From NCBI GenBank assembly GCA_900539845.1, contig UQDP01000016.1:1-49977 (forward strand): a stretch of DNA of 49,977 nucleotides. The letters are read 5' to 3'. Each line of letters starts with the position of its first letter. Within the stretch, counting starts at the first letter, position 1. This document shows, one piece after another, positions 1 to 9,080 of the stretch. The stretch comes from an uncultured Oscillospiraceae bacterium. Its GTDB lineage: Bacteria > Bacillota > Clostridia > Oscillospirales > Acutalibacteraceae. The notes under the pieces were generated by a model that saw nothing but the letters and a program-made list of their open reading frames with translations, searched no databases and was not told the DNA's origin. The position numbers were made by a program, and so were the translations under genes.

Positions 1-1035
1 TGTGGGAGTGGCGATTTCCTTATATTCGGTTACGCCGCTTTCCCATGCAGGCCAGGTGTATACGGTTGAGGTGTGTGTTCCGTCATTATTTGATACCGGC
101 TCCGTCGCTGCGGTATTTTCGGGAGCCGTTGGTTGGACATCAGACGGGGCAGTTACCTTCTCTGTATGTCCGTCATTGAAAGTATAAGTATAAGTTACTT
201 CTGAAGGTTCCTCTGCAGGAGCATAACCCCATTCAGGCCAAGTGAACATGGTCTGAGGAGATCTTTCGCCTTTCTGATACTGAACACCATTCCAATTATA
301 AGGAAGTGCAAGCGTAGCATCATAGCCAACGATATACTTTTGCTCCTCAATACCGAAAGCTGTTTCAATCTGGCAGCCAACATTGGTATTCATAAGTCTG
401 ATAACCTCAGTAAGGTCAACGGTTTCATCCGTTAACAGCTGGAAACCAACACAGGCAAGAACCTGACCGGGAAGAACGCAATCGCGATCGACTTCAGTTT
501 CGTCATCAAAATTATCTGTGTCATCACCCATTGCAGCAGCAAAATACATCTGATCTGCACCATTAAGGGCCATTGAGTATCCGCCGTTGCTTGAACCGGA
601 CTTATACATTGTTATATCCTCAAGTACGGGTATATCCTTACCTGTGGATAATGCATCTCTTCTACCATATTCGGCAGGCGTTAACACTTCGGGATCATAA
701 TCAAGAGTTAACTGCCAAGATGATACAAGGTCAAGTCCCGTCATTGTAAAATAAATACAAAATACTCCATCCGGAGAAGCCAGATCTGCTTTTGAAATTG
801 AAGTAGGATCTAAAGTCTCACCGGCGGTGGAACTGAAGAATCCGTAACTGTCGTATCCGTCATAGTCCATTACATAAGAATGCAATTCAACATCATAATC
901 GGTTGAAAACGGTTCCTCACCGGGAGCGGCACCCTCATTCAGAGGATTATCTACTGCAAGTGCAGAAAGAGGAAAGCTAAAAGCTACCATCAGGACGGAA
1001 AGTAAGACAGCCAAAGCTTTTTTCAAGCTTTTCAT
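1..1035 (-). CDS. Secreted cohesin-like protein with Trp-rich repeats (3' end beyond window)
   Basis: The frame is open for 345 codons from ATG at 1035 to the left edge with no stop, so the protein is incomplete. GGGAGGT lies 8 bases upstream of the ATG inside the 20-bp gap after the previous gene, so this is the third gene of a minus-strand operon. Residues 1-27 form a signal peptide (MKSLKKALAVLL, then a hydrophobic run ending ALA). Residues about 75-230 are beta-rich, with a cohesin-like start (WQLTLDYDPEVLTP), similar in outline to the middle of the neighbouring protein. From about residue 260 there are TWPEW/TWPAW motifs alternating with TYTYTFNDGHTEK-type strands, resembling tandem surface-repeat modules. 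Secretion is clear. The cohesin-like call is inference from pattern, and any dockerin or wall anchor would lie off the edge. Confidence 0.8.
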   Translation of the reverse strand, partial: MKSLKKALAVLLSVLMVAFSFPLSALAVDNPLNEGAAPGEEPFSTDYDVELHSYVMDYDGYDSYGFFSSTAGETLDPTSISKADLASPDGVFCIYFTMTGLDLVSSWQLTLDYDPEVLTPAEYGRRDALSTGKDIPVLEDITMYKSGSSNGGYSMALNGADQMYFAAAMGDDTDNFDDETEVDRDCVLPGQVLACVGFQLLTDETVDLTEVIRLMNTNVGCQIETAFGIEEQKYIVGYDATLALPYNWNGVQYQKGERSPQTMFTWPEWGYAPAEEPSEVTYTYTFNDGHTEKVTAPSDVQPTAPENTAATEPVSNNDGTHTSTVYTWPAWESGVTEYKEIATPT

Positions 1036-1055
1036 CAAATATTTACCTCCCTAAA

Positions 1056-2189
1056 TTATTCAAGGATAATATTGAAGTAATCCATCTCGCCGCTGCTAAT
1101 ATTAATGAAATTACTATAAATATTATAATCGGCTACGGTTATGGTGTCACTTCTGTTCAAATCGATTCCTAGATCGTAATTAACATCGTCTGATACTGTA
1201 TTAACAGCTTGATTATAAATATTAAAGTCGGCAACAGTAATCGTACCACTGGCGTTAAAATCACACGCCACAATTCCGACCATGGTTTTAGAATCAATAT
1301 CCGCACCGTTCACAATAACGGTAAATTCTCTTGAAAAACCGTATTGATAGGTTACCGTTGCGGTATATTCACCGTTCGGCACATTTTCAAGCGTGAATCT
1401 GCCGTTTTCATCCGTTACTGCGCTGATATCGCCTTTTTCGGTTGAAACCGTTACGGTTGCGCCTGTGGTTGCATAGGAGCCGTACTCATCTTCCGGGGAA
1501 GCGAGCGCGCCTATATACGCAGATACGTTGTAATACTGTGTGATATCCGGCGAAAGATCACAGGTCATAGGATAGACCGTGCCCGAAAAGCCGGAAGGCG
1601 ATGAAAGCGCATAGCAATCATACACCCAGCCGGTCTCGGTTTGATGCGCATCGCCGAAATCGACCTCTATAAAAGTAAACAGGGGATCCGCGTTCACTAC
1701 CAAAGCTTCATTCATATCAACAGGGGTCTCGGAAGTTACCGTTAACCCGATGCTGATCAGCTGAGCCCCATTATCGGGCAAAAGCGTTTTATCCTCATTT
1801 TCAGACATTAATCCGAAAATGAAGCTGCCCCCGGTAACCAATGGACCGATTCCATCCAACTGCGGTAAGGTATCGGAAAGCATTGTGCTGCCCAACAGGG
1901 AAAAAGAAAGAATATCGCTATCATACGAAGCCGTGAATTCAAGTTCTGAAATCGAAGCAAGGTCTGAAACAGACAGCGCCATAGTATAGTTTCCCGCGGA
2001 CAAGGCATTTCCGTCGCACGGATTGCCCTCGCTGTCCGTATACGAAGCCGTTATGGCAGGCGCCTGTGTTCCCAGCTCTGTTTCCGCTGCTTTAGCTAAA
2101 AAAAGACCGGATTGCCCAAGGGTCAGAGTAAGAGTAAGCGATAAAACTGAGAACAGCGATATGATTCTTTTCATTGATAGATTCTGCAT
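1056..2189 (-). CDS. Secreted cohesin-like/CarboxypepD_reg/dockerin protein
   Basis: About 377 residues. The frame is open from an ATG at 2201, but GGGG at 2196-2199 sits 6 bases before the ATG at 2189, which is preferred; ATG 2174 (MKRIISLF) is also possible. The protein has an N-terminal signal peptide, a beta-rich cohesin-like domain at about 40-200 (TASYDSDILSFSLLG is typical of the type-I cohesin fold), a carboxypeptidase-regulatory-like beta-sandwich at about 235-300 (SAVTDENGRFTLENVPNG), and a C-terminal dockerin. The dockerin has two EF-hand-like loops, DFNASGTITVAD and DLNRSDTITVAD, each followed by an NIY helix. The last 157 residues are closely similar to the C-terminus of the upstream giant protein. 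A dockerin normally docks onto a cohesin scaffold, so this protein is probably part of an extracellular multi-protein assembly. No catalytic domain is seen. Confidence 0.85.
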   Translation of the reverse strand: MQNLSMKRIISLFSVLSLTLTLTLGQSGLFLAKAAETELGTQAPAITASYTDSEGNPCDGNALSAGNYTMALSVSDLASISELEFTASYDSDILSFSLLGSTMLSDTLPQLDGIGPLVTGGSFIFGLMSENEDKTLLPDNGAQLISIGLTVTSETPVDMNEALVVNADPLFTFIEVDFGDAHQTETGWVYDCYALSSPSGFSGTVYPMTCDLSPDITQYYNVSAYIGALASPEDEYGSYATTGATVTVSTEKGDISAVTDENGRFTLENVPNGEYTATVTYQYGFSREFTVIVNGADIDSKTMVGIVACDFNASGTITVADFNIYNQAVNTVSDDVNYDLGIDLNRSDTITVADYNIYSNFINISSGEMDYFNIILE

Positions 2190-2259
2190 ATTGATCCCCA
2201 TTTACTTTAAGCACCGTATACGGCAGAGCTGCAAGCTCCACCGTATACTTGGATATAAT

Positions 2260-5200
2260 TTACTGAATTACAGTATCAGCATAGCTAATCGTGTCTGTTG
2301 TCTGGTTAACGAACTGACTATAGATATTATAATCTGCAACAGTTATTGAATCACTACGGTTCAAATCTATTCCCAGATCATAATTCTCCTCACCAACGAG
2401 TGTATTTACTGCCGCATTATAAATATTGAAATCTGCTACAGTAACTGTGCCGCTGGCATTAAAGTCACAGGCAACAATACCAACCATTGTTGTGGATTCT
2501 ACATTCTCGCCGTTTACAATAATTGTAAAGGTTCTTGGGAATCCGTACTTGTAAGTGATTGTTGCTTCGTAAGTTCCGTTCGGTACGTTTTCAAGAACAA
2601 ACTTACCTGTTTCATCCGTTACAGCGCTGATCTCGCCAGCGTCTGTATTGATGGTTACAGTTGCGCCCGTTGTTGCATAAGTACCATTTGCGTCATTAGT
2701 ATTCGCAAGAGCGCCTACATAAGCGGAAACCGTATAACCCGATGCAGCAACAGCCTCTGTGAGACCGTTTTCAGCAAGCATAAGCGCTTTTCTGATGTTG
2801 TATACATCGGAAACCTGAAGTGTATAATCGTCCTTATTCGCGGGCTGGTAAATACCGCTTTCTTTATATGCGTAAGATGAATTGCCTGCAACAGCAGCAT
2901 CAACCGCAGCATCAAGAGCGGAGATAAACGCTGACCAGCTTTCCGCAGTATAAGTAACGCCATCCGGGTTATTATCCGCAGTGTAAGTTACGTCGTTAAC
3001 CGTGTAAGAGTTGTTCTCCGTATTCACAACAACAGAAAGATAAGAAGTATCCTTTTTATCTTTGTTTTCGTTGCTCTTGCCGTTTACGGCACAGGAGATT
3101 TCCTCCTCAAGCTTATCGCCGATATAGCCGCGTTCCTCAACACCTGCAAGGTAGATCTGGAACAATCTTGTGGCTTCTCTAAGCTCAAATACCGTTGCGG
3201 AAGAATTTGCTTCAGACTGATCAAGATCAACTTCAGCTACGAAATCAGAAAGCTCGTAAGCCGTTGAGTTCGTTGCATTATACTCTGTAAGCTTATCCTC
3301 TGCTTCGGAATCAAGAGCGGAGAACGCAAGCTGACGTGTTCCGTCTTCATCCACAAGATAATAATCGTTGTAATAATCGATCTGAATAAGCGCTTCAGCA
3401 TCTCTGCCTGCAGCAGCCATATTCTCGTAGCTTATTACTTCGAAATCAGCATTATTAAGCTCGCTTCTTACAAGAGCAACCTGCTGGAACAATGTTGTTC
3501 CGTAAGAAACATTCAGATATTCCTGAACAAGCTGATAAGCATATTCAAGTTTATCTGTTGCAGCGGCAATAATACCGCGCATATCAGGATCGTCTATGAT
3601 GCTGAAAGACGTATTGGCAAATTTGATCTGCCAATCATCATCCGTCGAGCTTGTTGACATACCCGATGAATCTCTGTAAGTGAAGTTCACTTCATTATAA
3701 AGCAGTGCGCCGGTTGCATCCGTTGCCTGTTCGGAAGTCTCTACATAGTAAGGATCTGCAAACAGTTCGCCGGAGCCGGAGCCGAGATCCTGCCATTCTC
3801 TCTTGTACTGAATGTCGTTCAAAAGATGCCATTCAGCAACTGTGTCCTGACCGGGTTCTCTTACCTTAACAACCTTGATGTCCGTGCCGTTAATGGTGTA
3901 AACATCAAGTGTCTGCGGCGTGCCGCCTATTGAGATTTCAACATCATCGCCGGTATCCGTTACATTACCGTCCGCAACCTTCGTGTTGGAGAATATCATG
4001 TTTTCATAAACATAAGATCCGTCTGTGCCCTCATAACGGGTTACATAGTAATGACCGTTATTCTCATAAGCGCGAACGGAAGAGAATGCATCATTCTCCA
4101 TAATCGAGCTGGTTGCAGGCATATAGGCAATATCGCCGATCGGGTTTGTGGTTGAATCATAACGAGCAAGATCAGCCTTAGCGGAACCGTACTCAAGAGC
4201 GTTACCAGTTGTGATAGGCGTTTCCTGAGCTGCAAGGCCATCCATAGCCGCCTGATAGAAGTAGTCATAAACATCTGAATTGCTTACATCGGTGCTTGAA
4301 TAACTATTAATAAATTCAAGAGCCTGCGTGTAAACAGAATTCAGTGTTTCAACTTCACCGGAATCGTCAGCAACGGTGATCGTCATTGTGAAGTTACGCG
4401 GATTAGAAGAGATAATTCTGTAGTTCATCGTGGTCTCCGCGGAACCTACATTTGTTTCCTGATCCCAAGAAAGGAACGGAACCGTTGTATCCGCACCGTT
4501 ATTAAGCTCTGTCTTGTTGAACGAAAGAACGATACCCGAAATACCTGAAGAACAGGTAACGTCGTTATAGTTCGTCTGAGAATTATCGATCAAAGTCTTA
4601 TAATTATCATTTGAACCGAACGGCAGATAGATGGCATTATAGGTGCCGTCTGCATTGACATCCGCATAGTGAGAACCGGCGGTATAGCCGTCTCCGAATG
4701 TGAAGCTGTCAATATTCTCATAAGGACAAACAACGTGGAATCTGTAATCCTGGATCGTGAGGTCGTTCTCCATAAGGGCAAGAAGATCCGTCCTGTTAAC
4801 AGGAGTAGTTGACCAAGCACCATCCTTATAATAATCATAATAGAATGTATTTATGATATCACCGGTTGAAGGATCGCAGGTTACGGCGAAATAGCTGTCT
4901 CCGCCGAGAGCCGGATTCGTGCTGGAAGCAACAATACCGTCTACAGACCTTGAAGCAGTATCAACATTGTTCTCAATATGAACAGTGTAATTGATATTCT
5001 CAAGCTGAGAAGTTCTTACAATAACCGTATTGGGATACTGAAGATTGCCTCGACCGATATTTATTCCTAAAAATGTATTTTCGAAAATCCACGCAGTCTG
5101 AGATGAATATGTACCGGTATTTCCGTTTTCACTCGGATCCCAGAACTCGGTAAATCCGCTCTTCTGGTTTGAATCATAAGTAAGGTTATACCAGTCATTC

Positions 5201-8200
5201 TCCGTTGTGGCGTAGTAGAACAGTCTCTTTGTAAGGGTCTGATCATACTCGTCATCATACGGGTTGCCGTTCTCATCAACGATCTTATAGTTAACAGTAA
5301 ATGTTACTATAGCTTCGTTGGAACCGCCGAAATCACCTTCGCCGAGTGAACCCTGAATCGTGAAAGTGGTTGATGATTCAGGATCAATAAGCGTATCATA
5401 GCTGCCTATGCTGAAAGAACCCTTATCATAATAGAAGTTTTCTATTTTGATATAAGATCTGTCAAGCTGCGTCCACTCGCCGGAAGCATTCTTAACATTA
5501 CGGTTGATACCGTGACCCGTATTCTCAAATGTTACGTCAAAATCCAAAGGAGAGCCGTAATCATAAGAGGACACAGCGCTTTCAGTTGAAGAAAGCTCAA
5601 GATCGCCTACTTCATAATCCTGAAGCTGCGGAGCGAATGCGGGAACAAAGCTTGCAACCGCCTGGGCAGCGAACATTGCGCCCTTCCAGATCGTATCGGG
5701 GAACGAAAGGATTCCGCCGAATTCAGCGATGTTCATCAAAGCTCTGCCAAGAACACCGATATCATTATCGTTGCCAACCTGTCCACCGATAACATCTCTC
5801 TGGATCACACTGTGGAACGGGTGGTTAAGAGCGTCTCCTGTTGCGTCAGGAACAACATCAATATTATAATTGTGCTGACTTGAGTAACGAGCGTTAAGAA
5901 CTCCGTTAAGGAGGTCTTTTACAAGATCGTAAGCAACAAGGTCAATACCCTTCGTGCTGATGGACGGTGCGCCGATAATCGTGGCGAGTCTGTAAATAAA
6001 GTTGGTGATTCCGCCGCCGTTTGTTTCCTCATGACCGGCAGTATCGCCTATATCAAGAACGCTCAAAACGATATCGTTCCAAATAAGGTCTTCGGAATCA
6101 AACTGACCGTATTTCGAATCAGAACCGAACTGAAGCTCGCCGAGAACCGGCATAAGCTTATTGGCGATAATATCAATATTATCCCAAATAGAATTGCTTA
6201 ATGTAATCAAGCAGTTGCCGCTTGTATCAACACAGCCGAGAAGCGTGCCCGCGCCCTTTTCATTCGCATAGTATACAACTACCGAATTGAGAAGAGACAG
6301 CAGATCCGTCTTCGTTTCCAGCTGCTGCGCATAAGTCTGTGCGGTTGCTACATCATAAATGCTCCAGTCATTTCCGTTGCCGTCAGTAACAGGAACATAC
6401 TGCGTCATAACATAGCCGACAGCATCGCGGCACATTGCAAGAATCGTCTCGAAGCTTACATCATAATATCCTTCGCCGTCCTTGGTAATCATTGCTGAAT
6501 AATCAAGATGCGGAAGAATATAAGATAAGTATTCCTCAAGGCAAACTGCTGCAACGCCCTCTGCGTCCTTGCAAGCATCCCATTTATCCGTATGGATATG
6601 ACCGAGAAGGTCGGGAAGATTGTTTTCAAGGCAAGCAATAAGGAAGGGGATCATCGCTTCTTCAAAGTTTGTCTCTGAAAGAACAGCTTCCGCTGTATTA
6701 TTATTATGATAGAAAGCGGAAAGGATGTTCTCATCTGTTGCATCTGCAACATACTGAACAACTTTAAGCGCGTTCTGAACCAGAGTTGTTGCTATTGTTG
6801 AAGCGTCTGTCGTGTTTCCTGTAGTTGCAAGAGCCGCTGCGTCATAATCGGGAAGGAAATCCTTAACTGCCGCTACAAGGAAATCATTAAATGCGCCCAG
6901 AATTGATGTGTAATTCTGGTAGCTGTTTTCCATAAACGCGTCAATATTGGGAGTTCCTGTGCACTTGAAGTTTGTATTAAGAGGACCTGTTTCAGCCTCA
7001 AAATAGTAAACCATAAGCGGGCTTCTGCGAAGCTCGTTGAAAAGCTTTGTAGAATCAATATCTCTCCAGTTGTATGACGGATCATCAACAACGCTTCTGT
7101 CGTAAGTCAGATCCTGCTGAACCTGTGCAAGATCAAGCCCGGATTCCTGTGCCCAAGCCTGAACATATGAATCTGCATAGTTGCTTGCTACATCCTCGTA
7201 GTTCCAGTCATAGCCCTTGGCAAGATACCACTCTGTATAATTCCAGTCATAATCTTTGACTGCGGAATTGAGCAGTCCGAGCGTGGGTGAAAGAACGGTT
7301 TTCCAAGCAACTTCAAGCGCTTCGTATGAGAACTCAAAGAGATTCATATCCGGCTCAAGTGACAGATTCACATCGTCCGTACCGTCTGCATCTTCGTCAT
7401 ACTGGAATATGTAGACATTACCGTCGGCAGTATAACAAAGATTGGGATCTTTGATTCCCTGCTCATACAGATCTCTTGAATTTGTGCCGTCCGGGTAAGT
7501 TACCTGAACATTGATCTGCTGAAGCAGATTTTCGCTTAAGGCTCTGAAGAGCATCGTATCAAGATCATAGCCTTCAACCTGATTATACATATTATTAGCT
7601 TCCTCTTCGGTAAACCAATCCGTATAATCCGTGATAAGCCTTGTTACGATATTGAAGATCAGATTGTTTTGATAGCCGCTCGGCAGCCCTCCGTCAAAGA
7701 GGAGACTGAACAAGCCGTCGTTGAGCGCCTGCCAAACATCCACACCTACAATGTCTTGAATCAGCGTACCAAGATTGAGCTGACCCGTAAACACCTGCTT
7801 GAGGACTGCTTTATTGCCGTCCCAGTTCGAAGTATTTCTGTAAATGAGGAGGAACAGAGTTTTAAGGATGTCTTTAGCCGAGTTATTGGCTCTGTAATCC
7901 TTTCCGCATGCAGGGTATCCGCTGCTAACCGATTCGTAGCTTAAATTTCCGATATCGCTGAGGTTAATGTTCCTGGCGTCGCCCGCCATATTAACTAACC
8001 AATCGTAGTTAGTGAGAAGATCATTTACCTGAGAAATGATATCAAGCAATCCGCTTACGCTGTCAATTGTACCGCTGAGTCCAAGATCTCCTACAAGGGA
8101 GAAGGAAAACGATAATGACAGGTCGCCGAGAACGCCGTCCAAATAATCAAGGACTGCTTCGGCAGTCTGATCATCGGTAAGCTCTACCCAACCGAGTGCG

Positions 8201-8340
8201 TTGATCTGATCTGCAATTTCATCGTCATGATACGGTGAATTATTTGCAGCGAAGGCTGTAAATGCTCCTGTGAGCACAGAAAGCGACATTACAACTGCGA
8301 GAAACAAAGCAAGCAATTTTTTGCCGAATTTTGTTTTCAC
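2260..8340 (-). CDS. Giant secreted dockerin protein (2026 aa)
   Basis: The start is GTG 8340, with GGAGG placed 7 bases upstream. Residues 1-32 are a signal peptide (MKTKFGKKLLALFLAVVMS ending AFAA). Residues about 33-950 are helix-rich with regularly spaced leucines (DLLGHI, LLSLLNSVV, KDLLNGVL). Residues about 960-1500 look beta-rich. A helical FIVAR-like stretch (YTAESWSAFISALDAA) comes before the cassette. A carboxypeptidase-regulatory-like module at about 1890-1950 and a dockerin at about 1959-2015 (DFNASGTVTVAD, DLNRSDSITVAD) close the protein. No catalytic motif was found. It is the first gene of a three-gene operon with gaps of about 70 and 20 bp. Its role is unknown: a large extracellular structural or adhesive component delivered through its dockerin is the most economical reading. 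Confidence 0.87.
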   Translation of the reverse strand: MKTKFGKKLLALFLAVVMSLSVLTGAFTAFAANNSPYHDDEIADQINALGWVELTDDQTAEAVLDYLDGVLGDLSLSFSFSLVGDLGLSGTIDSVSGLLDIISQVNDLLTNYDWLVNMAGDARNINLSDIGNLSYESVSSGYPACGKDYRANNSAKDILKTLFLLIYRNTSNWDGNKAVLKQVFTGQLNLGTLIQDIVGVDVWQALNDGLFSLLFDGGLPSGYQNNLIFNIVTRLITDYTDWFTEEEANNMYNQVEGYDLDTMLFRALSENLLQQINVQVTYPDGTNSRDLYEQGIKDPNLCYTADGNVYIFQYDEDADGTDDVNLSLEPDMNLFEFSYEALEVAWKTVLSPTLGLLNSAVKDYDWNYTEWYLAKGYDWNYEDVASNYADSYVQAWAQESGLDLAQVQQDLTYDRSVVDDPSYNWRDIDSTKLFNELRRSPLMVYYFEAETGPLNTNFKCTGTPNIDAFMENSYQNYTSILGAFNDFLVAAVKDFLPDYDAAALATTGNTTDASTIATTLVQNALKVVQYVADATDENILSAFYHNNNTAEAVLSETNFEEAMIPFLIACLENNLPDLLGHIHTDKWDACKDAEGVAAVCLEEYLSYILPHLDYSAMITKDGEGYYDVSFETILAMCRDAVGYVMTQYVPVTDGNGNDWSIYDVATAQTYAQQLETKTDLLSLLNSVVVYYANEKGAGTLLGCVDTSGNCLITLSNSIWDNIDIIANKLMPVLGELQFGSDSKYGQFDSEDLIWNDIVLSVLDIGDTAGHEETNGGGITNFIYRLATIIGAPSISTKGIDLVAYDLVKDLLNGVLNARYSSQHNYNIDVVPDATGDALNHPFHSVIQRDVIGGQVGNDNDIGVLGRALMNIAEFGGILSFPDTIWKGAMFAAQAVASFVPAFAPQLQDYEVGDLELSSTESAVSSYDYGSPLDFDVTFENTGHGINRNVKNASGEWTQLDRSYIKIENFYYDKGSFSIGSYDTLIDPESSTTFTIQGSLGEGDFGGSNEAIVTFTVNYKIVDENGNPYDDEYDQTLTKRLFYYATTENDWYNLTYDSNQKSGFTEFWDPSENGNTGTYSSQTAWIFENTFLGINIGRGNLQYPNTVIVRTSQLENINYTVHIENNVDTASRSVDGIVASSTNPALGGDSYFAVTCDPSTGDIINTFYYDYYKDGAWSTTPVNRTDLLALMENDLTIQDYRFHVVCPYENIDSFTFGDGYTAGSHYADVNADGTYNAIYLPFGSNDNYKTLIDNSQTNYNDVTCSSGISGIVLSFNKTELNNGADTTVPFLSWDQETNVGSAETTMNYRIISSNPRNFTMTITVADDSGEVETLNSVYTQALEFINSYSSTDVSNSDVYDYFYQAAMDGLAAQETPITTGNALEYGSAKADLARYDSTTNPIGDIAYMPATSSIMENDAFSSVRAYENNGHYYVTRYEGTDGSYVYENMIFSNTKVADGNVTDTGDDVEISIGGTPQTLDVYTINGTDIKVVKVREPGQDTVAEWHLLNDIQYKREWQDLGSGSGELFADPYYVETSEQATDATGALLYNEVNFTYRDSSGMSTSSTDDDWQIKFANTSFSIIDDPDMRGIIAAATDKLEYAYQLVQEYLNVSYGTTLFQQVALVRSELNNADFEVISYENMAAAGRDAEALIQIDYYNDYYLVDEDGTRQLAFSALDSEAEDKLTEYNATNSTAYELSDFVAEVDLDQSEANSSATVFELREATRLFQIYLAGVEERGYIGDKLEEEISCAVNGKSNENKDKKDTSYLSVVVNTENNSYTVNDVTYTADNNPDGVTYTAESWSAFISALDAAVDAAVAGNSSYAYKESGIYQPANKDDYTLQVSDVYNIRKALMLAENGLTEAVAASGYTVSAYVGALANTNDANGTYATTGATVTINTDAGEISAVTDETGKFVLENVPNGTYEATITYKYGFPRTFTIIVNGENVESTTMVGIVACDFNASGTVTVADFNIYNAAVNTLVGEENYDLGIDLNRSDSITVADYNIYSQFVNQTTDTISYADTVIQ

Positions 8341-9080
8341 AAATTTACCTCCATAATATTTGTTTTTAGATTAAATGAAGTACCATCAAAAACTGCGTAT
8401 CTTACTCTGACCAACGGGCAATCCGTATTAGCAAGCAGCACCGAAAAACAATGCAAAGCAGTTTAAAACAGAAAATAATATATTTACTCCATTTAATCCC
8501 ATTAAAGCACAGCGTGAAAAGAAAGTCAATATTAACAATTCGTAAATAAAATTTTTGTGAGATATGCTAAATTTTGAAGTTCCGTTTTGTGTATTTTGCC
8601 GCCGAGCTAATTAACATAAAATTTACACTTTTTTTACTTTTGATTCATAATTATAAGCGTGACTGTGCTTTACTCAGAGTAATTGCTGTAAACCTTTTTA
8701 GCTTTACACAACAACATATTGTATATATTTCGTCATGCATATACTTTTTACGCGGTGTTCGGTAAAGTCTTTCTGCTTTTCGACAAATTCAAACAAAAAA
8801 GCGAAATATTTCCGAATCCTTTGTTCATGTTTGCCTAAATTTGAGAAAATTCGAAACGGTTTTGCGTTGATTTTGGCAAGCAAATATTAACAGTCTGTGA
8901 AAAAGGTGTTGACTTCTTTTCTTATATTTGGTATAAATAAATTGTATTGTTCGTGCGTGTGGATATTTTGCGCCCAAAAAGCAGGAAAGTGTTAAAATAC
9001 TTGCACACTTTCACCGCCTGCCGGCGCGGATCTCCGCTCGTAAGGGATATTTCCCAATCATAAAAGAAGGAGAGATGATT
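8341..9080. other. AT-rich divergent intergenic region (740 bp)
   Basis: This gap separates two outward-facing giant surface-protein genes. A clear sigma-A promoter for the right-hand gene lies at 8909-8937. For the left-hand gene I see the ribosome binding site just before 8340 but no convincing promoter; AT-rich stretches around 8475-8490 are candidates. The interval 8500-8880 holds no open frame with a credible start, no tRNA-like fold and no long repeat that I could recognise. The short frames there lack ribosome binding sites. Confidence 0.6.
8909..8937 (+). promoter_or_regulatory. Sigma-A promoter of the giant repeat protein
   Basis: TTGACT at 8909-8914 and TATAAA at 8932-8937 with a 17-bp spacer. 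This predicts a 5' leader of about 135 nt before the ATG at 9081. Confidence 0.8.

Noticed and set aside
9075..9080. ATG 9075 as start of the giant repeat protein
   Set aside because: The ribosome binding site is only 2 bases away. ATG 9081 has proper spacing and a typical signal peptide start.
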